Source: Candidatus Altimarinota bacterium (GTDB lineage Bacteria; Patescibacteriota; Gracilibacteria; BD1-5; UBA6164). Taken from it: a stretch of DNA of 64,000 bases. Of this stretch, positions 23,405 through 34,528 are shown in pieces. The notes below the pieces were generated by a model that saw only the letters and a list, made by a program, of their open reading frames with translations, did not search any database and was not told the origin of the DNA. Position numbers and translations under genes: made by a program. Every line of letters begins with the position of its first letter. Within the stretch, counting starts at the first letter, position 1. The stretch lies in NCBI GenBank assembly GCA_028713225.1, contig JAQTOS010000006.1, forward strand, positions 62,001 to 126,000. The letters are read 5' to 3'.

Positions 23405-24619
23405 ATTTTTTAAATCTAGACAGGTTTTTACATTATTTCTACCTGAATTTTTTGCTAAATATAAAGCCTCATCTGCTTTTTTATATAAAGTTTTTTCATC
23501 TGTAAAATATTCTTTCTTATTATTATAACAAGCGACTCAAATACTAATAGTAATATTTCAAATATCATCTAAATTTATATTTTCAATAATTCTTCTGAAT
23601 TTTTCTGATAAAGCCCTAGCTTCTTCTGCAGAAGTTGATGGTAAAATAATTGCAAATTCTTCTCATCACACCCTAGCTTTAAAAGATGTTAATCAAAAAT
23701 TTATCTTTATATATTCTGCTACTCTCTTAATAACAATATCTCAGATATTATGTCAATATGTATCATTAATTTTTTTAAAAAAATCTATATCTAACATAAC
23801 TAAAGCCAAATTTGTTCAATCTTTTTTTGTTCTATTATATTCTTCAAAAAGTCTTTTATCAAAACTCCCTCTATTTTCAAGTCAAGTTAAAGCATCCGTT
23901 AATGACTTTTTTTCTAATATTGAATTTTTTTCCATTAAATCCTCAGTCATTAAACTCAATTGTACGTTATTCTCCATAAGTTCTAATTTTTGTTTTTCCG
24001 ACTCTGTAATATCTGTACGTACTACTGTAAAATATTCAACTTCTCAATTAAGCATTTTTGGTATAATTGTAGTCTCAGTCCGATAATAATCCTTCCTTTT
24101 AGTTTGATTTTTTATAGAGCCTTGCCATATATTTCAAGCTAAAACTGTATTCCACAAATTATCCCAGAATTCCCTTGGTCTTTCCATTGAAAAATCTCAT
24201 GAAAGAGTTTTTGTTTCAATTCAAATAAGCTCATCAATAGAATATCAAGAAATATCTGCAAATTTTTTATTTGCTGATATTATTTTTCAATCTAATCAAA
24301 CCTTTAAATATAATGTAGAATTATTTATAACTTTAAAATAATGATTTTCTAAATCTCTGTCCAATCATAAAATTTCTTCTATTTTATTAGCTAATCAAAT
24401 ATCAAAGAAATCCTCTGAAGACTTCATTTTTTCAAGTAATTCAAGTTCATTAAAATTATCTAAAGCTAGATTTAATTTTTTTGAAAAATATTTTATTCAA
24501 GTTAATATTTTTTTTCTTGAATCATTATTGATTGAATCTCAATTTTTTATAGATTCAAATGTTTGTGAAAATTCTTCTTTAGAACATGTTATATCTTGAG
24601 GTTTTATTGATTTTATCAT
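23390..24619 (-). CDS. PAS-GGDEF diguanylate cyclase
   Basis: This 409-aa protein has an N-terminal helical region of about 120 residues, a PAS sensor (ISANKKFADISGYSIDEL, about 140-235, with a PAC-like FTVVRTDITESEK), a coiled linker, and a C-terminal GGDEF domain: LTDALTGLENRGSF, DIDFFKKINDTYGHNIGD, the active-site motif RVGGEEFA (a GGEEF variant, which is active in the family) and KADEALYLAKNSGRN. It makes cyclic di-GMP. No signal peptide or membrane segment is seen, so it is a soluble sensor. The HD-GYP protein at 44 kb would be the matching phosphodiesterase. Its stop is embedded in the shared terminator. Confidence 0.9.
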
Positions 24620-24685
24620 AAAAAATTGTGTAAATAAAAAGATAAATTATTTTAATTATTTACAAAAAAAAATCAAACTAATTAT

Positions 24686-25771
24686 TTATTTTTCTAAATC
24701 TGGTGCTAATTTAAGTGGTTCTATTTCATAAGATTTAAAATCTACAAATTTATATGGAACAACGATTTTTCCAAGTTCTGGATGATTAAATTTAGACAAA
24801 TATTTATTTTCGAAGAATTTTGGATTTGCAATCAAATCAGTCATTGATGCTATTTTACCACAAGGGATTCATAAATCTTCTAATTTTTTCACCAAATCAT
24901 CTGTTTTATATGCATCAAATTGATATTCCATATTCTTAACTAAATGTTCAGAAGCTGCCATTCTTAAAGAATTTGAAGAATATTTTCAAGCAATATCTGG
25001 AATAATATTTTCACAAAATCTTTCCCAAAGCACATCATTTCAAATTGCAATTGATATATTTCCATCACCAGTTTTATAAAAACCAAAAGGGAAAATAGAG
25101 GTATCTTGATTTCCTGGAAAATCTGGATTTTTGCCACTTATACTAGTTGCAGTTATATTTTGTTTTAATAATTGAAAACCGCAAGCAATCATAGAAACAT
25201 TTACAAAATCTCAATTACCAGTTTTTTCTCTTTTATATAGAAGTGAAGCAATTCCAAGAGCCAAAGAATTACCAGAAAATGCATCAATCATAGCTGTAGC
25301 ATTTTTAATAGGTTTATCTTCCCCATTAAATGAAGCTATTCAACTTTCTGCTTGTACGATAACATCATATGCTTTTTTATCCCAATTTTCTCAATATCCG
25401 TTTACTGAACCATAAATAAGTCTTGGATTTATAGTAGATAATGTTTCATAATCTATTTTTAATCTTTTTTTTACACTTGGTGAGAAATTTTCTACAAAAA
25501 TATCAACTTCTTTTATCAGTTCATAAAATAAAGCAAGTCAATCTGCAGTTTTAATATCAAGATTTATAGATTTTTTTCATCTATTTAAAACTTCAAAGTA
25601 ACCACTTTTTCAATTTTTAATTGGATAAAATAATCTTGATTCATCAAAAAAGTTTTCAGTTTCTATTTTCAAAACATCAGCTCAATAATCTGCAAAATAT
25701 CTTGTACAAAAAGGTCCAGAAAATATTCTAGAGCAATCAAGCACTTTTATTCAAGTAAATAGGTTTTCCAT
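24686..25771 (-). CDS. CaiB/BaiF family (class III) CoA-transferase
   Basis: This 361-aa protein matches class III CoA-transferases: the start GIKVLDCSRIFSGPFCTRYF and ADYGADVLKIET, the conserved NRGKKSINLDIKT, VDIFVENFSP, YGSVNGYGENW and QAESGIASFNG, then a small C-terminal lid. These enzymes move CoA between carboxylic acids; the substrate cannot be assigned. The catalytic Asp is expected in the region DAFSGNSLALG, where Asp is present (MIDAFSG). Having this enzyme in a small, probably fermenting or symbiotic genome is notable next to a fused CoaD-CoaE a few kb away. Confidence 0.85.
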
Positions 25772-25830
25772 TTTTTATTTTTATCAGTTTAAATTGAAAT
25801 AAAATATAGCCGAAAAGATTAGATTTACAA

Positions 25831-25876
25831 ACAAAAAAAATAAAATCATAAAACTTTTAAATTTTATGATTTTATT
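25831..25876 (-). terminator. Terminator of the thioredoxin-fold gene (minus strand)
   Basis: AATAAAATCATAAAA pairs with TTTTATGATTTTATT around an 8-base loop; on the minus strand it is followed by eight T. Confidence 0.75.
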
Positions 25877-25895
25877 TTGAATATTTTAATTAATA

Positions 25896-26228
25896 TTATC
25901 CACAATGACCTGAACAAGAACCGCATCCTCCTGATCCACAAGAATCAGCTCCAGTTTCTTCTCCACCACCAATTATACTCATAAACATAGAAGTAATTTC
26001 TTCTTTTTCAGGAACAATTCCTTCGAAAATTACATCTTTAAATTCTATAGATTCTTCTTCTATAATAAAAGCTGGTTCAGCAGTAATTCAAAGTTCAGTT
26101 TTTACATTTTCATCACTTGATGTTTCAAGAGCAATAAATTCACTAAGTCCTAAATCTTCTAAAGATTCTTTTACAATATTTAATAAATTTGTAGAATCTG
26201 CATTTGATCAATATATTATTACTTTCAT
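25896..26228 (-). CDS. Thioredoxin-fold protein lacking CxxC, with Cys-rich tail
   Basis: This 110-aa protein begins like small thioredoxin-fold redox proteins (MKVIIYGSNADS, an ELGITAEPAFIIEE segment with the cis-Pro-like EP), but the CxxC expected after the first strand is replaced by SNADS. Instead the C-terminus, after a GGG linker, ends in four closely spaced cysteines and a His (CGSGGCGSCSGHCG). That tail could bind zinc or another metal, or be a redox site in itself. The function is not known. It is flanked by a terminator on each side and so is a single-gene unit, directly downstream of the L25 gene. Confidence 0.7.
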
Positions 26229-26254
26229 CTTTTTTTTGTTTTAATTATATAAAT

Positions 26255-26292
26255 AAAAAAGCAAACATATTTTATTTATGTTTGCTTTTTTT
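26255..26292 (-). terminator. Terminator of rplY
   Basis: AAAAAAGCAAACATA and TATGTTTGCTTTTTT form a stem around a 7-base loop, with T beyond the stem on the minus strand. Confidence 0.85.
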
Positions 26293-26314
26293 CCTAATTT
26301 TTTTCTAAATTTAA

Positions 26315-26914
26315 TTAAGCAGCAGCTTCAACAGTAGCAGTAGCAACTTCTTCTTCAACTTTATGAACTTTTGGTTTATCAGCAACAACAACAGTAGCAT
26401 GAGCATCTGTTACAACTGTAAATTTTTTATCTATAACTAAGTCTGAAACTTTTATAACGTCACCTACTTTAGCTAATGCAGATAAATCAACAGTAAAATT
26501 ATCAACTAAGTCTTTAGGTTCACATTTTACTTCTAATGATTTAAGATGTTCTTCTAAAACTGCACCTTCTTTAGCAGCAGCAGAATCTCCAACAAAAACT
26601 AGAGGAATATGAGTATGAACTTTTTCACCTTTAACAACAGCGATAAAATCGATATGTTGGAAATCTCCAGAAACTGGTTCTCTTTGAATATCATGAACTA
26701 GAACTTCGATTTTATTTTTTCCGAAATCAAGAGTAATAACATGATTTTCTCCTGAGATTCTAAACATTTTTAAAAATGTTGAATAATCCATTTTTACCAT
26801 TATTGGTTCTTGGTGGTGTCCGTAAACAATACCAGCTAACATTTTTAAAGGTTTTAAAGCTTTAGGACCTTCTTCTTTTGTTCTCACTTCTACATTTAAA
26901 ACTAAATTTTCCAT
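26315..26914 (-). CDS. rplY: Ribosomal protein L25 (TL5/CTC form)
   Basis: This 199-aa protein has an N-terminal 5S-rRNA-binding L25 domain (VRTKEEGPKALKPLKMLAG, IVYGHHQEPIMVKMDY, HVITLDFG, HDIQREPVSGDFQHIDF) and the extra beta-domain of the TL5/CTC type (VHTHIPLVFVGDSAAAKEG, EVKCEPKDLVDNFTVDL, IKVSDLVIDKKF). It has an Ala/Val/Glu-rich end. All ten glycines are GGN and none is UGA, unlike average genes here. It has its own promoter and terminator. Confidence 0.95.
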   Translation of the reverse strand: MENLVLNVEVRTKEEGPKALKPLKMLAGIVYGHHQEPIMVKMDYSTFLKMFRISGENHVITLDFGKNKIEVLVHDIQREPVSGDFQHIDFIAVVKGEKVHTHIPLVFVGDSAAAKEGAVLEEHLKSLEVKCEPKDLVDNFTVDLSALAKVGDVIKVSDLVIDKKFTVVTDAHATVVVADKPKVHKVEEEVATATVEAAA

Positions 26915-26951
26915 AGTTATTTTTGATATATTAAATAATAATTACGGGGGG

Positions 26952-26979
26952 ATTTTATACAAAAAGCAAAATTTATCAA
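26952..26979 (-). promoter_or_regulatory. Promoter of rplY
   Basis: On the minus strand TTGATA and TAAAAT are separated by 16 bases. A run of six C (minus strand) lies just after the -10 box, near the expected transcript start. Confidence 0.6.
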
Positions 26980-27038
26980 ATCTTTTTTAGTAAAAAGTAT
27001 TTTTTAGTATTTTTTTAAAGCTGAAATATATAAGTTTT

Positions 27039-29882
27039 TTAATAATTTATTTTCTTTATTCCGTCTTTATACCAAAAATCAGATTCAATATTTCTAACAT
27101 TATCTTGGTCTCAATTTAGTTCAAGTCAAAGTCTTTTTGCTAAGTCTTTTGTATATTCATCAAAATATTCATCTATTGGATCATCAACTTTTCCAGAATA
27201 ATACATTTTATATCTAGATAATTTTTTATCACTTCAAATAGTAATTAAACATCTTCCAAGTAAAACTCAATTTTCATTTCTAATATAATAAACTCATTTA
27301 TTCGCGTCAATAGTATTTGATATAGCTGAATAATAGTTTCAAACATTTGAATAAAAAGACAAACAAGAATTATCAACCCAATTTCACATCATAAGAGAAT
27401 TTATAGGATCTAATTCTTTTTCTATGATTATAGAACTTGATTTTTTAGCATATTGACTTGAATTTTGTGTTTCTAATTTCGAAATAGCATTCATCTGAAA
27501 TTTCAAATCTTCATACAGGTTTGAATCTCCTATTTTTGATTTTATTTCTTCCTCTTGTTTTTTCATTACTGTATTGAAATATTTTTTAAGTTCTCATTTA
27601 TTTTCAAAATTTATTTCAAATTCAAATCAAAACTCATTTAATTGTGAAATATCCTTTATAATATTTTCTATATGATTATTTATTCTTGACTCTATATTTT
27701 CATTTCAGCTAACATCTTCGTTATTTCCATCAATTTCATCTTCTAAAAGTATTTCTTTTCTGTTTTTAGAATGCCAAATTTCCTGTTGTTCTTTGCTTAA
27801 ATTTCTGTCTAACCAATCTATATTTCTTGAAGTTTTATATTGATTTAAATCTTCCAAATTATCAAATTTTCAAGTCAAATAATCAAGTAGCAATTTATTA
27901 ATTTGCCTTTTATTATAACTTGGGTTAAGTGACATTTTATAGGCTTCAATAAATTCTGCTCTATCTAATTTAGCATTATCAATAGAATTAAAATCTATAT
28001 TTTGGCTTCATAAACTAGATTTCATAGTTGAAATTACTTTGACTTTTATCTTTTTATAATAAATATAGTCAAAATATTTTATCAAATTATCCATAAGTAA
28101 TTTCTCAAGTCCTTTTATATTTTCCCAGTACACAAAATTATCAAATTGATTCAATAATTTTGCCTGTTTATTTTCATTATTTATTTTCAGAATTTTCTCG
28201 AAATTTTCTTTCAATTCTTCCCTTTTAATATTTCAATCCTCATCAATAAAATCATCTAAAGTTTTGAATTTACTTATATCTATATCAAGTCCAAATTCTT
28301 GTATAAAATTCATTTTTTCCATCATAGAAACAAGTGCATTTTGTTTATTTTTCAAATAGTAAGCAAAAAGTTTATTGAAATTATCACTTGGAGGAATTTT
28401 ATTTTCTATAAATACTTTTGTATTATGTTTTGAAGGACTTATTTTTTTATCCACAAATTCCGCTAACTCTTCCCATAAATCTAGATTTTTTGTAGAAAAA
28501 TTAGAAATTGCTTTATTTCAATCTCATGGAATCAATCAAAATTTATTAAAATCTTCCAAATCAAATGAATTTACATAATCTATTCTCTCTGGCTTTTCCA
28601 TAAACCAAGCTTTAGTCCAAGGTTTTGTTCAAGTAAATTTTGTTCAAGTTTCCTCAAATTCAAATAAAGTATCATCGTCTTGCATAAAATCTAGAAAATT
28701 TGAACTATTTACAGGAAAATTTTCATAATATGTTAAATGTGCTCAATACTTTGGTCAAATAATAAAGAATCGAAATTCTGGTCAATATTTATGATTTATT
28801 ACTAAATCGAAATCATTTCCTAATCTATTCAATGGTTCTGATGCATAAACTTCACTTATTATTTGTCTTTGAATATCTTTATCAAATATTTTAATAATAT
28901 CAAATCATTGAGGTTTTAAACTTCTTGCAATATGAGAATAAATTGAAGCAAACTTATTTAAATTACTAATCCCATTTATTCATTTTTTTACTTCATATAA
29001 ATCCAATAAATAAGCTAAAATGTCACTATCTATATTTATTGATAATTCTAATATATCATTATTAAATGAAAATATATTAAAATTAGTTTTATCTATATCT
29101 AAAAAATCTACAATAAGTTTTAAAGTTTCCAAATTTGATTCTTCTGATATTCTTCTGATATAATCATTACTAATAAGCTGCTCAAATTCTAAGCCTGTTT
29201 TTATTTCCAAAAAAGAAATCAAATAATGTAAAACTTTTGTTAATGGATTACTTAAAATTGTCTTAATATTTTTATTTTCATATAGATACTCAAATTCTAA
29301 TGGTGTTTTACATAATTTTATAATTAATTCAATATTATTATCTGGTATTGATCTTAAAAGTTGAGCAACATTAGGATTATTTAAAATAACCAAGAATTCA
29401 TCTACTGTTTTATATAAATCTGTAAGAAATTTAATTAGATTTTTATCAATATATCTTAAATTATCATTTGTAGCATATTTACAAAGTTTTTCAAAATCAT
29501 TTTGATTCTTACAAATAGTCGTAATATATCATATTTTTTTCTCTTCTAAAATATTTAAAATAAGTTTTACTTGAATATTATTCCAAAGGTTATTAAAATC
29601 TTCTAAACTTTGTCAAAAATATAAATATTTAGCAATTTTAACAGGAAAACATTTATTTGAAAATTCACTTTTAAATATCTTAAAATAAGGCTCCAGAATA
29701 CTTATTTCATCCTTAATATCATCAAAATCCTCTTTTTCAAATTCATCATTATCTTCCAAACTAGACTGAACTTGTTCTCTAAAATATTCTTTAAAACCAG
29801 AAATAGCCTTATTTTCTTTTAATAAGGCTTTTATTTCAGCAAAATATATATTATCTAGAGTTTTTTTAGGAAGCTTAGTCAT
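27039..29882 (-). CDS. Large unknown cytoplasmic protein, 947 aa
   Basis: This is one continuous code-25 frame of 947 codons with many UGA glycines and no signal peptide. The first half is all-helical, with repeated leucine-rich helices that look like a solenoid (ELIIKLCKTPLEFEYL, then KTILSNPLTKVLHYLISFLE, then EEILK-type pairs). The middle is charged. The last 120 residues form a different, beta-containing module: DNSCLSFYSNVGNYYSAI, VYYIRNENGVLLGRCLITIG, YKMYYSGKVDDPI. I do not recognise any family. The C-terminal Cys/Arg pattern vaguely recalls the PcfJ-type domain, but not enough for an assignment. It is a single-gene unit with a terminator from the next operon just upstream. Confidence 0.7.
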
Positions 29883-29944
29883 ATTTTTGTTTTTATTTTT
29901 GTTATATTTCTTTGTTTATTTTACTATATTTTGCTTTAAAACAC

Positions 29945-29977
29945 AAATAAATAAGCACTTTTAGTGCTTATTTATTT
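29945..29977 (-). terminator. Terminator of the PHP-NMNAT / nadK / coaDE operon
   Basis: AAATAAATAAGCACT and AGTGCTTATTTATTT form a stem with a 3-base loop, just after the coaDE stop on the minus strand. Confidence 0.8.
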
Positions 29978-31146
29978 TAATACTCAAAATTCTTTCTTTT
30001 TTCGTATTCCAAAATCATAGAACCATATATTTCTGGAATATTGTAAGTTTTAGAATCTATATCCATAAAAAATCTATTTTCATATTTCTTTTGCATATTT
30101 TTGATTCAAGAAACTCTTTTTGTGAGAGAAATTTGATTATTAAGTCTGTGTTCTATTTGTTCATCACTTAAATTATCTCTTTGTTTAATTCTTTTTCTTT
30201 GTTCTGACTTATCCGTTCCAATATGAACAATATTTTCATCAAAAATATAAGTAAGTTTTCTATCGAAAATTATAGCTCATTCAACCAAAATTATTCAAGG
30301 ATTTTTTATAGAATCTACTTTTTTTCTAAGAATGTGAATCATCGGTTCTAGCATAATTTCCATCAAAATTTCCATTTTTTCTTTTGATGCAAAAACTATA
30401 TCTCAAAGAGTTTTTTTATCTGTTGTTCAATCAGTATTTAAAACTTTTTTTCCAAATTTTTCTGCGATTTTATTTCTTATATTTTGAAATAATGGAAATT
30501 CAAAACTTTCATGTAACTCCTTTGTAATTTGGTCTAAATTTATATAAGTTATCGCTAAATTTTTATCCTTGCTATAATCAGCTAAAGCATTACATAAAGT
30601 AGATTTTCCTGACGCAATTCATCAAGTAACTCAAACTATAAACTTCCCTGTTTGTCTCATTCTAAGAGCTTCTCTAACTATTGGATTAGCTAAGGATGCT
30701 ATATCTCCAGAAAATTGAGAAATTGCTTTTAGAGAGCTAGAACTTATAGTATTTTTTAATGGATCAAGTTGCGGAATTATTATAGTTTTTACATCTCAGG
30801 CAAATTTCTTTGAAGCCAAAGCTATTTCTTTTTCATATTCAAAATCTTTTCAGTCTCTTACTCATTTAAGTATTCCAGATTTATTATTTTCATAAACATA
30901 ATCTGCAATAACTCAAGAATGAATAATTACTTCAACTCTTTTTTTGATATTTTCAGGAATAGTTTTTTCTATCAATATTTTTCTTTCAGAAGCTGAAAAA
31001 GTAGTCTTTTTATTTGGATTTACTCCTATCAAAATTTCTACTTTCCCAACTGGATTTATATCTAAATAATCTCGCACAACAGCTTCGTGTCAGTAAGTCC
31101 AAGGGTCAAAAGATCCAGGGAAAACAATTGTATTATCTTTTTTCAT
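29977..31146 (-). CDS. coaDE: Fused phosphopantetheine adenylyltransferase / dephospho-CoA kinase
   Basis: This 389-aa protein joins the last two steps of CoA synthesis. Residues 1 to about 175 are CoaD-like: VFPGSFDPWTYGHEAVV holds the nucleotidyltransferase HxGH-type motif (written TYGH), and FEYEKEIALASKKFAG, TIIIPQLDPLKNTISSSSLK and GDIASLANPIVREAL fit the rest. Residues 185 to about 389 are CoaE-like: P-loop VGVTGGIASGKSTL, NLDQITKELHE, LEPMIHILRKKV, ILVEGAIIF and RIKQRDNLSDEQIEHRL. The order is the same as in the bifunctional CoA synthase of animals. In most bacteria the two enzymes are separate genes. It is the last gene of an operon after nadK (6-base gap). The symbol is descriptive. 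Confidence 0.88.
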
Positions 31147-31152
31147 AATTTT

Positions 31153-31965
31153 TTAATTTACTACAAATCATTGTTCTGCGTAAACCTTGTTTTCAAACTC
31201 TTTTAGGTAAGAATTTGCTATCAAGAAATTTACTTTTAATCTAGATTTTTGAACTATTATATCCACATCTCATCTGTAATTTTTAAGTACAGTTTGGTCA
31301 TCTGCAAATATTGATAATTCAGGTTTTCTAGCATTATTTTTGTGTACTTTTACTATTTGTTTATTTGGGAAAACAATAGGTCTTATTCATCGCGGTTCAA
31401 ATACATTAAGTCCTGTAGCGATAAAAGTATTTGCATTATGAGGTAAAAGAGGTCATCCTGCAGATCTATTATAACCAGTAGAACCAGCCGGAGTAGAAAT
31501 AAGTAAACCATCTCATCTCATATTTATACTTGAATATTCTCACACGATAATATCTGTATCAACCATTTTTGCTCAAGTTGCTTTTATAGCAATTTCATTA
31601 AATGCCTTAGCTTGAATTTCAGTTTTTTCAGTAAATACTTTTATATCAAGAAGTGGATAAGATTTTCTTTTAAATCAACCATGATTTTCCATTGCTTCTC
31701 TAGAATTAAGTAAAAATCATTTTGTTCAGAAATTTATAGGTAAATAATCTACTCTTTCTTCTGCTGTTTCTCAAATTGCTTTCAAAATAGTACCGTCTCA
31801 ACCCAAAATCATATAAACATTTTGACTTATTCAATCAAATATTTCATTTAATTTCTCTTCCCTAGCTAAAAAATTAGCTATATCTATATCTTTATTTTTT
31901 ATTCTATATTTATCAACAAGAATATTCTTCCCTGCTGAATGATTAATCAAAACTAAATCTTTCAT
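31153..31965 (-). CDS. nadK: NAD kinase
   Basis: This 270-aa protein carries the family hallmarks: GGDGTILKA (catalytic Asp and nucleotide loop), NFGTKGFLLN, and the strongly conserved RGDGLLISTPAGSTGYNRSAGGP. It phosphorylates NAD to NADP. Its neighbours are the PHP-NMNAT fusion upstream (24-base gap) and the CoaD-CoaE fusion downstream (6-base gap), so this operon makes NAD, NADP and CoA. UGA is used for the first Gly of GGDGT. Confidence 0.93.
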
Positions 31966-31989
31966 AATTTTTATTGATTAAGGAGTAAT

Positions 31990-33513
31990 TTATTTTTCTT
32001 CCCATTTTCCAATTACAAGTGGAGCAATGCGTTCATCCATAAATTTTCTTGCTAATTCAAAATCTTTTGAATTTAAAGCATTTCTCAAATTTGTAGCTGA
32101 AATATCAAGTCCATTTGGAAGTGTAAAATGGTCTCTTTCTACTTGAATGTAATTAACATTTTCTATATTTAATCTATTTTCATAATCTCTAATCGCATTT
32201 ATTGCTCTATCTTCCTTGAAATCTCATCCATAGAAATTTAATTTTCAATTAAAACCTGGAACTAAAACTTTTAATTTTTCTCACAAATTTGCTGTCCAAT
32301 CTCCATCATCTCAACAATCATCTAAGTAACTTAAAATAAGTTTTCCAGACGCTATTTCGTCAAAAAACACTGCCTCTAAAAATTCTCATCTTGTTTCAAA
32401 ATCAAATGGATTTTTTTCATTTACTACATTTGCTGAACCAAGAAAAATTACTAATTTATCATTTTCTCTAAGTGCTTGCCTAATAACTCTTAAATGTCCA
32501 ATATGTGGAGGATTCATTCTCCCAATCATAACAGCTAAATCTCATTTTTTGAAAAATTCTTGAGTTTCGAATTTTTCGTTTGAAACTCAATTTAATGCTA
32601 ATTTATCTTTGATTCTATACATATTATCTTCAATTTGTTTTTTAGATAATTCTTGATTTAAGTGGAATAATTGTCAGTGTTTTCAATCAAAAGTAGAACT
32701 AAAATGACAATCAGATCAAAAAGTTAAAATCAAATCATATTTATGTCCAAAATAAGTAATAACATCTAAGTATTTTTTTGTAGCCATAGGATTTACTTCA
32801 ATTGCATTTATTCAAAGGTTAACTAATTTTTCAATTTTACTAGAAAATTCTTCAATATCATTTTTAAAAGTTACATTTGGATGAGCAAGTGAAACTATAG
32901 AATTTGGAACTCTAATTTTATTAAAATCCTCTATATTAAATTCATAATCTCCTACATCTATATGTCAAATATCAGCAAATTGTCCTCATCTTTTCATAAA
33001 AGATTTATAAAAAGCATCCGCAGTCATATCTTTTTTTCCTGAAATTTTAGCAATATTATCTAAACTTATTTTTTTTCTATAAATATAATGAGCTATATGG
33101 TAAGCTACTAAATTTTCTACATTTACTCATTTTGATTTGTAGTAAGAAATAATTTCATCATAATTTATATTAAATCCATTTTCTATAAGTTTCTGAACTT
33201 GAATTTGTATTTTTTCTTTTCTAGCATTTCTTATACTTTCTAGATTTGGATTAAGTCGATTATTTATTTCTCTAGAATAATGAAGTATGTGCATACTTTT
33301 AGAATCTATATAATCACAAGCTGAAATTTCTGTACTATAAGCTGTTGCAATTCACATATTTTCAAGCGATTTTTGCATATTAACATTAACAATATCATGT
33401 TCAGTTACAGCTAAGAAATCTATTTCTTTAGGATTTATCATTTTTAGTATATCTTCATTTGACTTCTTTCAATCAGAAAGAGTTGTATGAAAGTGCATAT
33501 CTATTTTTTTCAT
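31990..33513 (-). CDS. PHP phosphoesterase fused to NMN adenylyltransferase-like domain
   Basis: This 507-aa protein has two parts. The N-terminal 320 residues form a PHP metal-dependent phosphoesterase: IDMHFHTTLSDG, AVTEHD, SLAHPNV and FGSDCHFSS supply the metal ligands. The C-terminal 170 residues form a nucleotidyltransferase of the NMNAT/NadM type: AVMIGRMNPPHIGHLRVIRQ with the HxGH motif (HIGH), then FLGSANVVNEKNPF, RDHFTLPNGLDISATNLRN (the SxTxxR motif). The transferase part would make NAD or its acid precursor from the mononucleotide. The role of the PHP part is unknown; it could act on a nucleotide intermediate. It leads the operon with nadK and coaDE, which supports the NAD role. 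Confidence 0.83.
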
Positions 33514-33660
33514 AATCTATTTTTGATTAAAATATAAATTTAGAAGAAAAGTATTTTTAAAGCTTTATAATTATTTTCTTAAATGTACTATATGAAATAA
33601 GCAAAAATGTAATAATAAAAAACTATAATCTGTAAAATTAAAATAAAATATAAATATTTT

Positions 33661-33688
33661 TTGCTTTAAAATAAAGAAAAAATATAAT
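33661..33688 (+). promoter_or_regulatory. Predicted promoter of the TrmB-like regulator
   Basis: TTGCTT and TATAAT are separated by 16 bases. AAGTGTAATATTAATTTACA, an imperfect inverted repeat resembling the NAD-region motif, lies between the -10 box and the ATG. Confidence 0.55.
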
Positions 33689-33719
33689 ATAAAAAAGTGT
33701 AATATTAATTTACAAACTT

Positions 33720-34445
33720 ATGAAATACGAAAATATATTAAGTAAAATATGATTATCTCGTGAAGAATCTACAATATATCTGGATTTACTTGAAAATAAT
33801 GAATCTAGCATAGTTGATATATCAAATAGAACTCATATCAATAGGCCTGCTTTGTACAAAATTATTCCTGCTTTGATTGAAACAGGACTTGTTGCAAATG
33901 TGGTTAAATGAAAAAGAAAAGTATTTAAGGCTGAATCTCCTAATAATCTAAAAAAACTATTTGATAATCTATCTAATAGTTTTACAAATATTCTCCCAGA
34001 TTTAGAAGAAATGCACGATTCTAATAACTCAAAACCAAGTATCAGATTTTTTGACTGAACAAAATGACTAAAATTTATTTTTGAAGATATTTTATCTACT
34101 CTTAAAACTTGAGATACATATTACAGATATAGTGCCAGAAATGTATTTGATAGAAAATATTTTCCAACAGATTACAATACGATTATAGATGATAAATGAA
34201 TTTATAGATATCTTATAACAAGCGAAAAATTAGCTAGTACAAAGACACCAAAAGCAAGAAGAGAAATGGTTGTTATTCCAAAAAATTTCGATTTATTTGA
34301 AGATAATGTTTCAAAAATAATTTATAAAAATAAAGTTGCCATAGTTGATTACAATTCACTAACTGGTTTTATTATAGAAAATCAACTTTTCGCAAAATTC
34401 GAAGAAAAACTATTTAAATTGTTATTTAAGTTAATGAAAAAATAA
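33720..34445 (+). CDS. TrmB-like HTH transcriptional regulator
   Basis: This 241-aa protein starts with a winged helix: EESTIYLDLLENNESSIVDI, SNRTHINRPALYKIIPALIETGLV and KGKRKVFKAESPNNL, as in TrmB-type regulators. A coiled stretch follows, then a C-terminal effector-like domain (IRFFDGTKGLKFIFEDIL, TYYRYSARNVF, IYRYLITSEKLA). The target genes cannot be told from sequence. It lies between the NAD/CoA operon (divergent) and a LemA/TPM pair. UGA use is normal, so it is native. Confidence 0.8.
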
Positions 34446-34516
34446 AAATATATTTGACAATTATATAATTTTAATTAAAAGTTAATTTGTATAGTTTTAA
34501 ATTATACAAAACCTAC

Positions 34517-34522
34517 AAGGAG
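34517..34522 (+). promoter_or_regulatory. Shine-Dalgarno site deciding a GTG start
   Basis: AAGGAG sits 6 bases before GTG at 34529. Native genes here lack such sites, so it marks the true start and the foreign character of the gene. Confidence 0.75.
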
Positions 34523-34528
34523 AAGACT

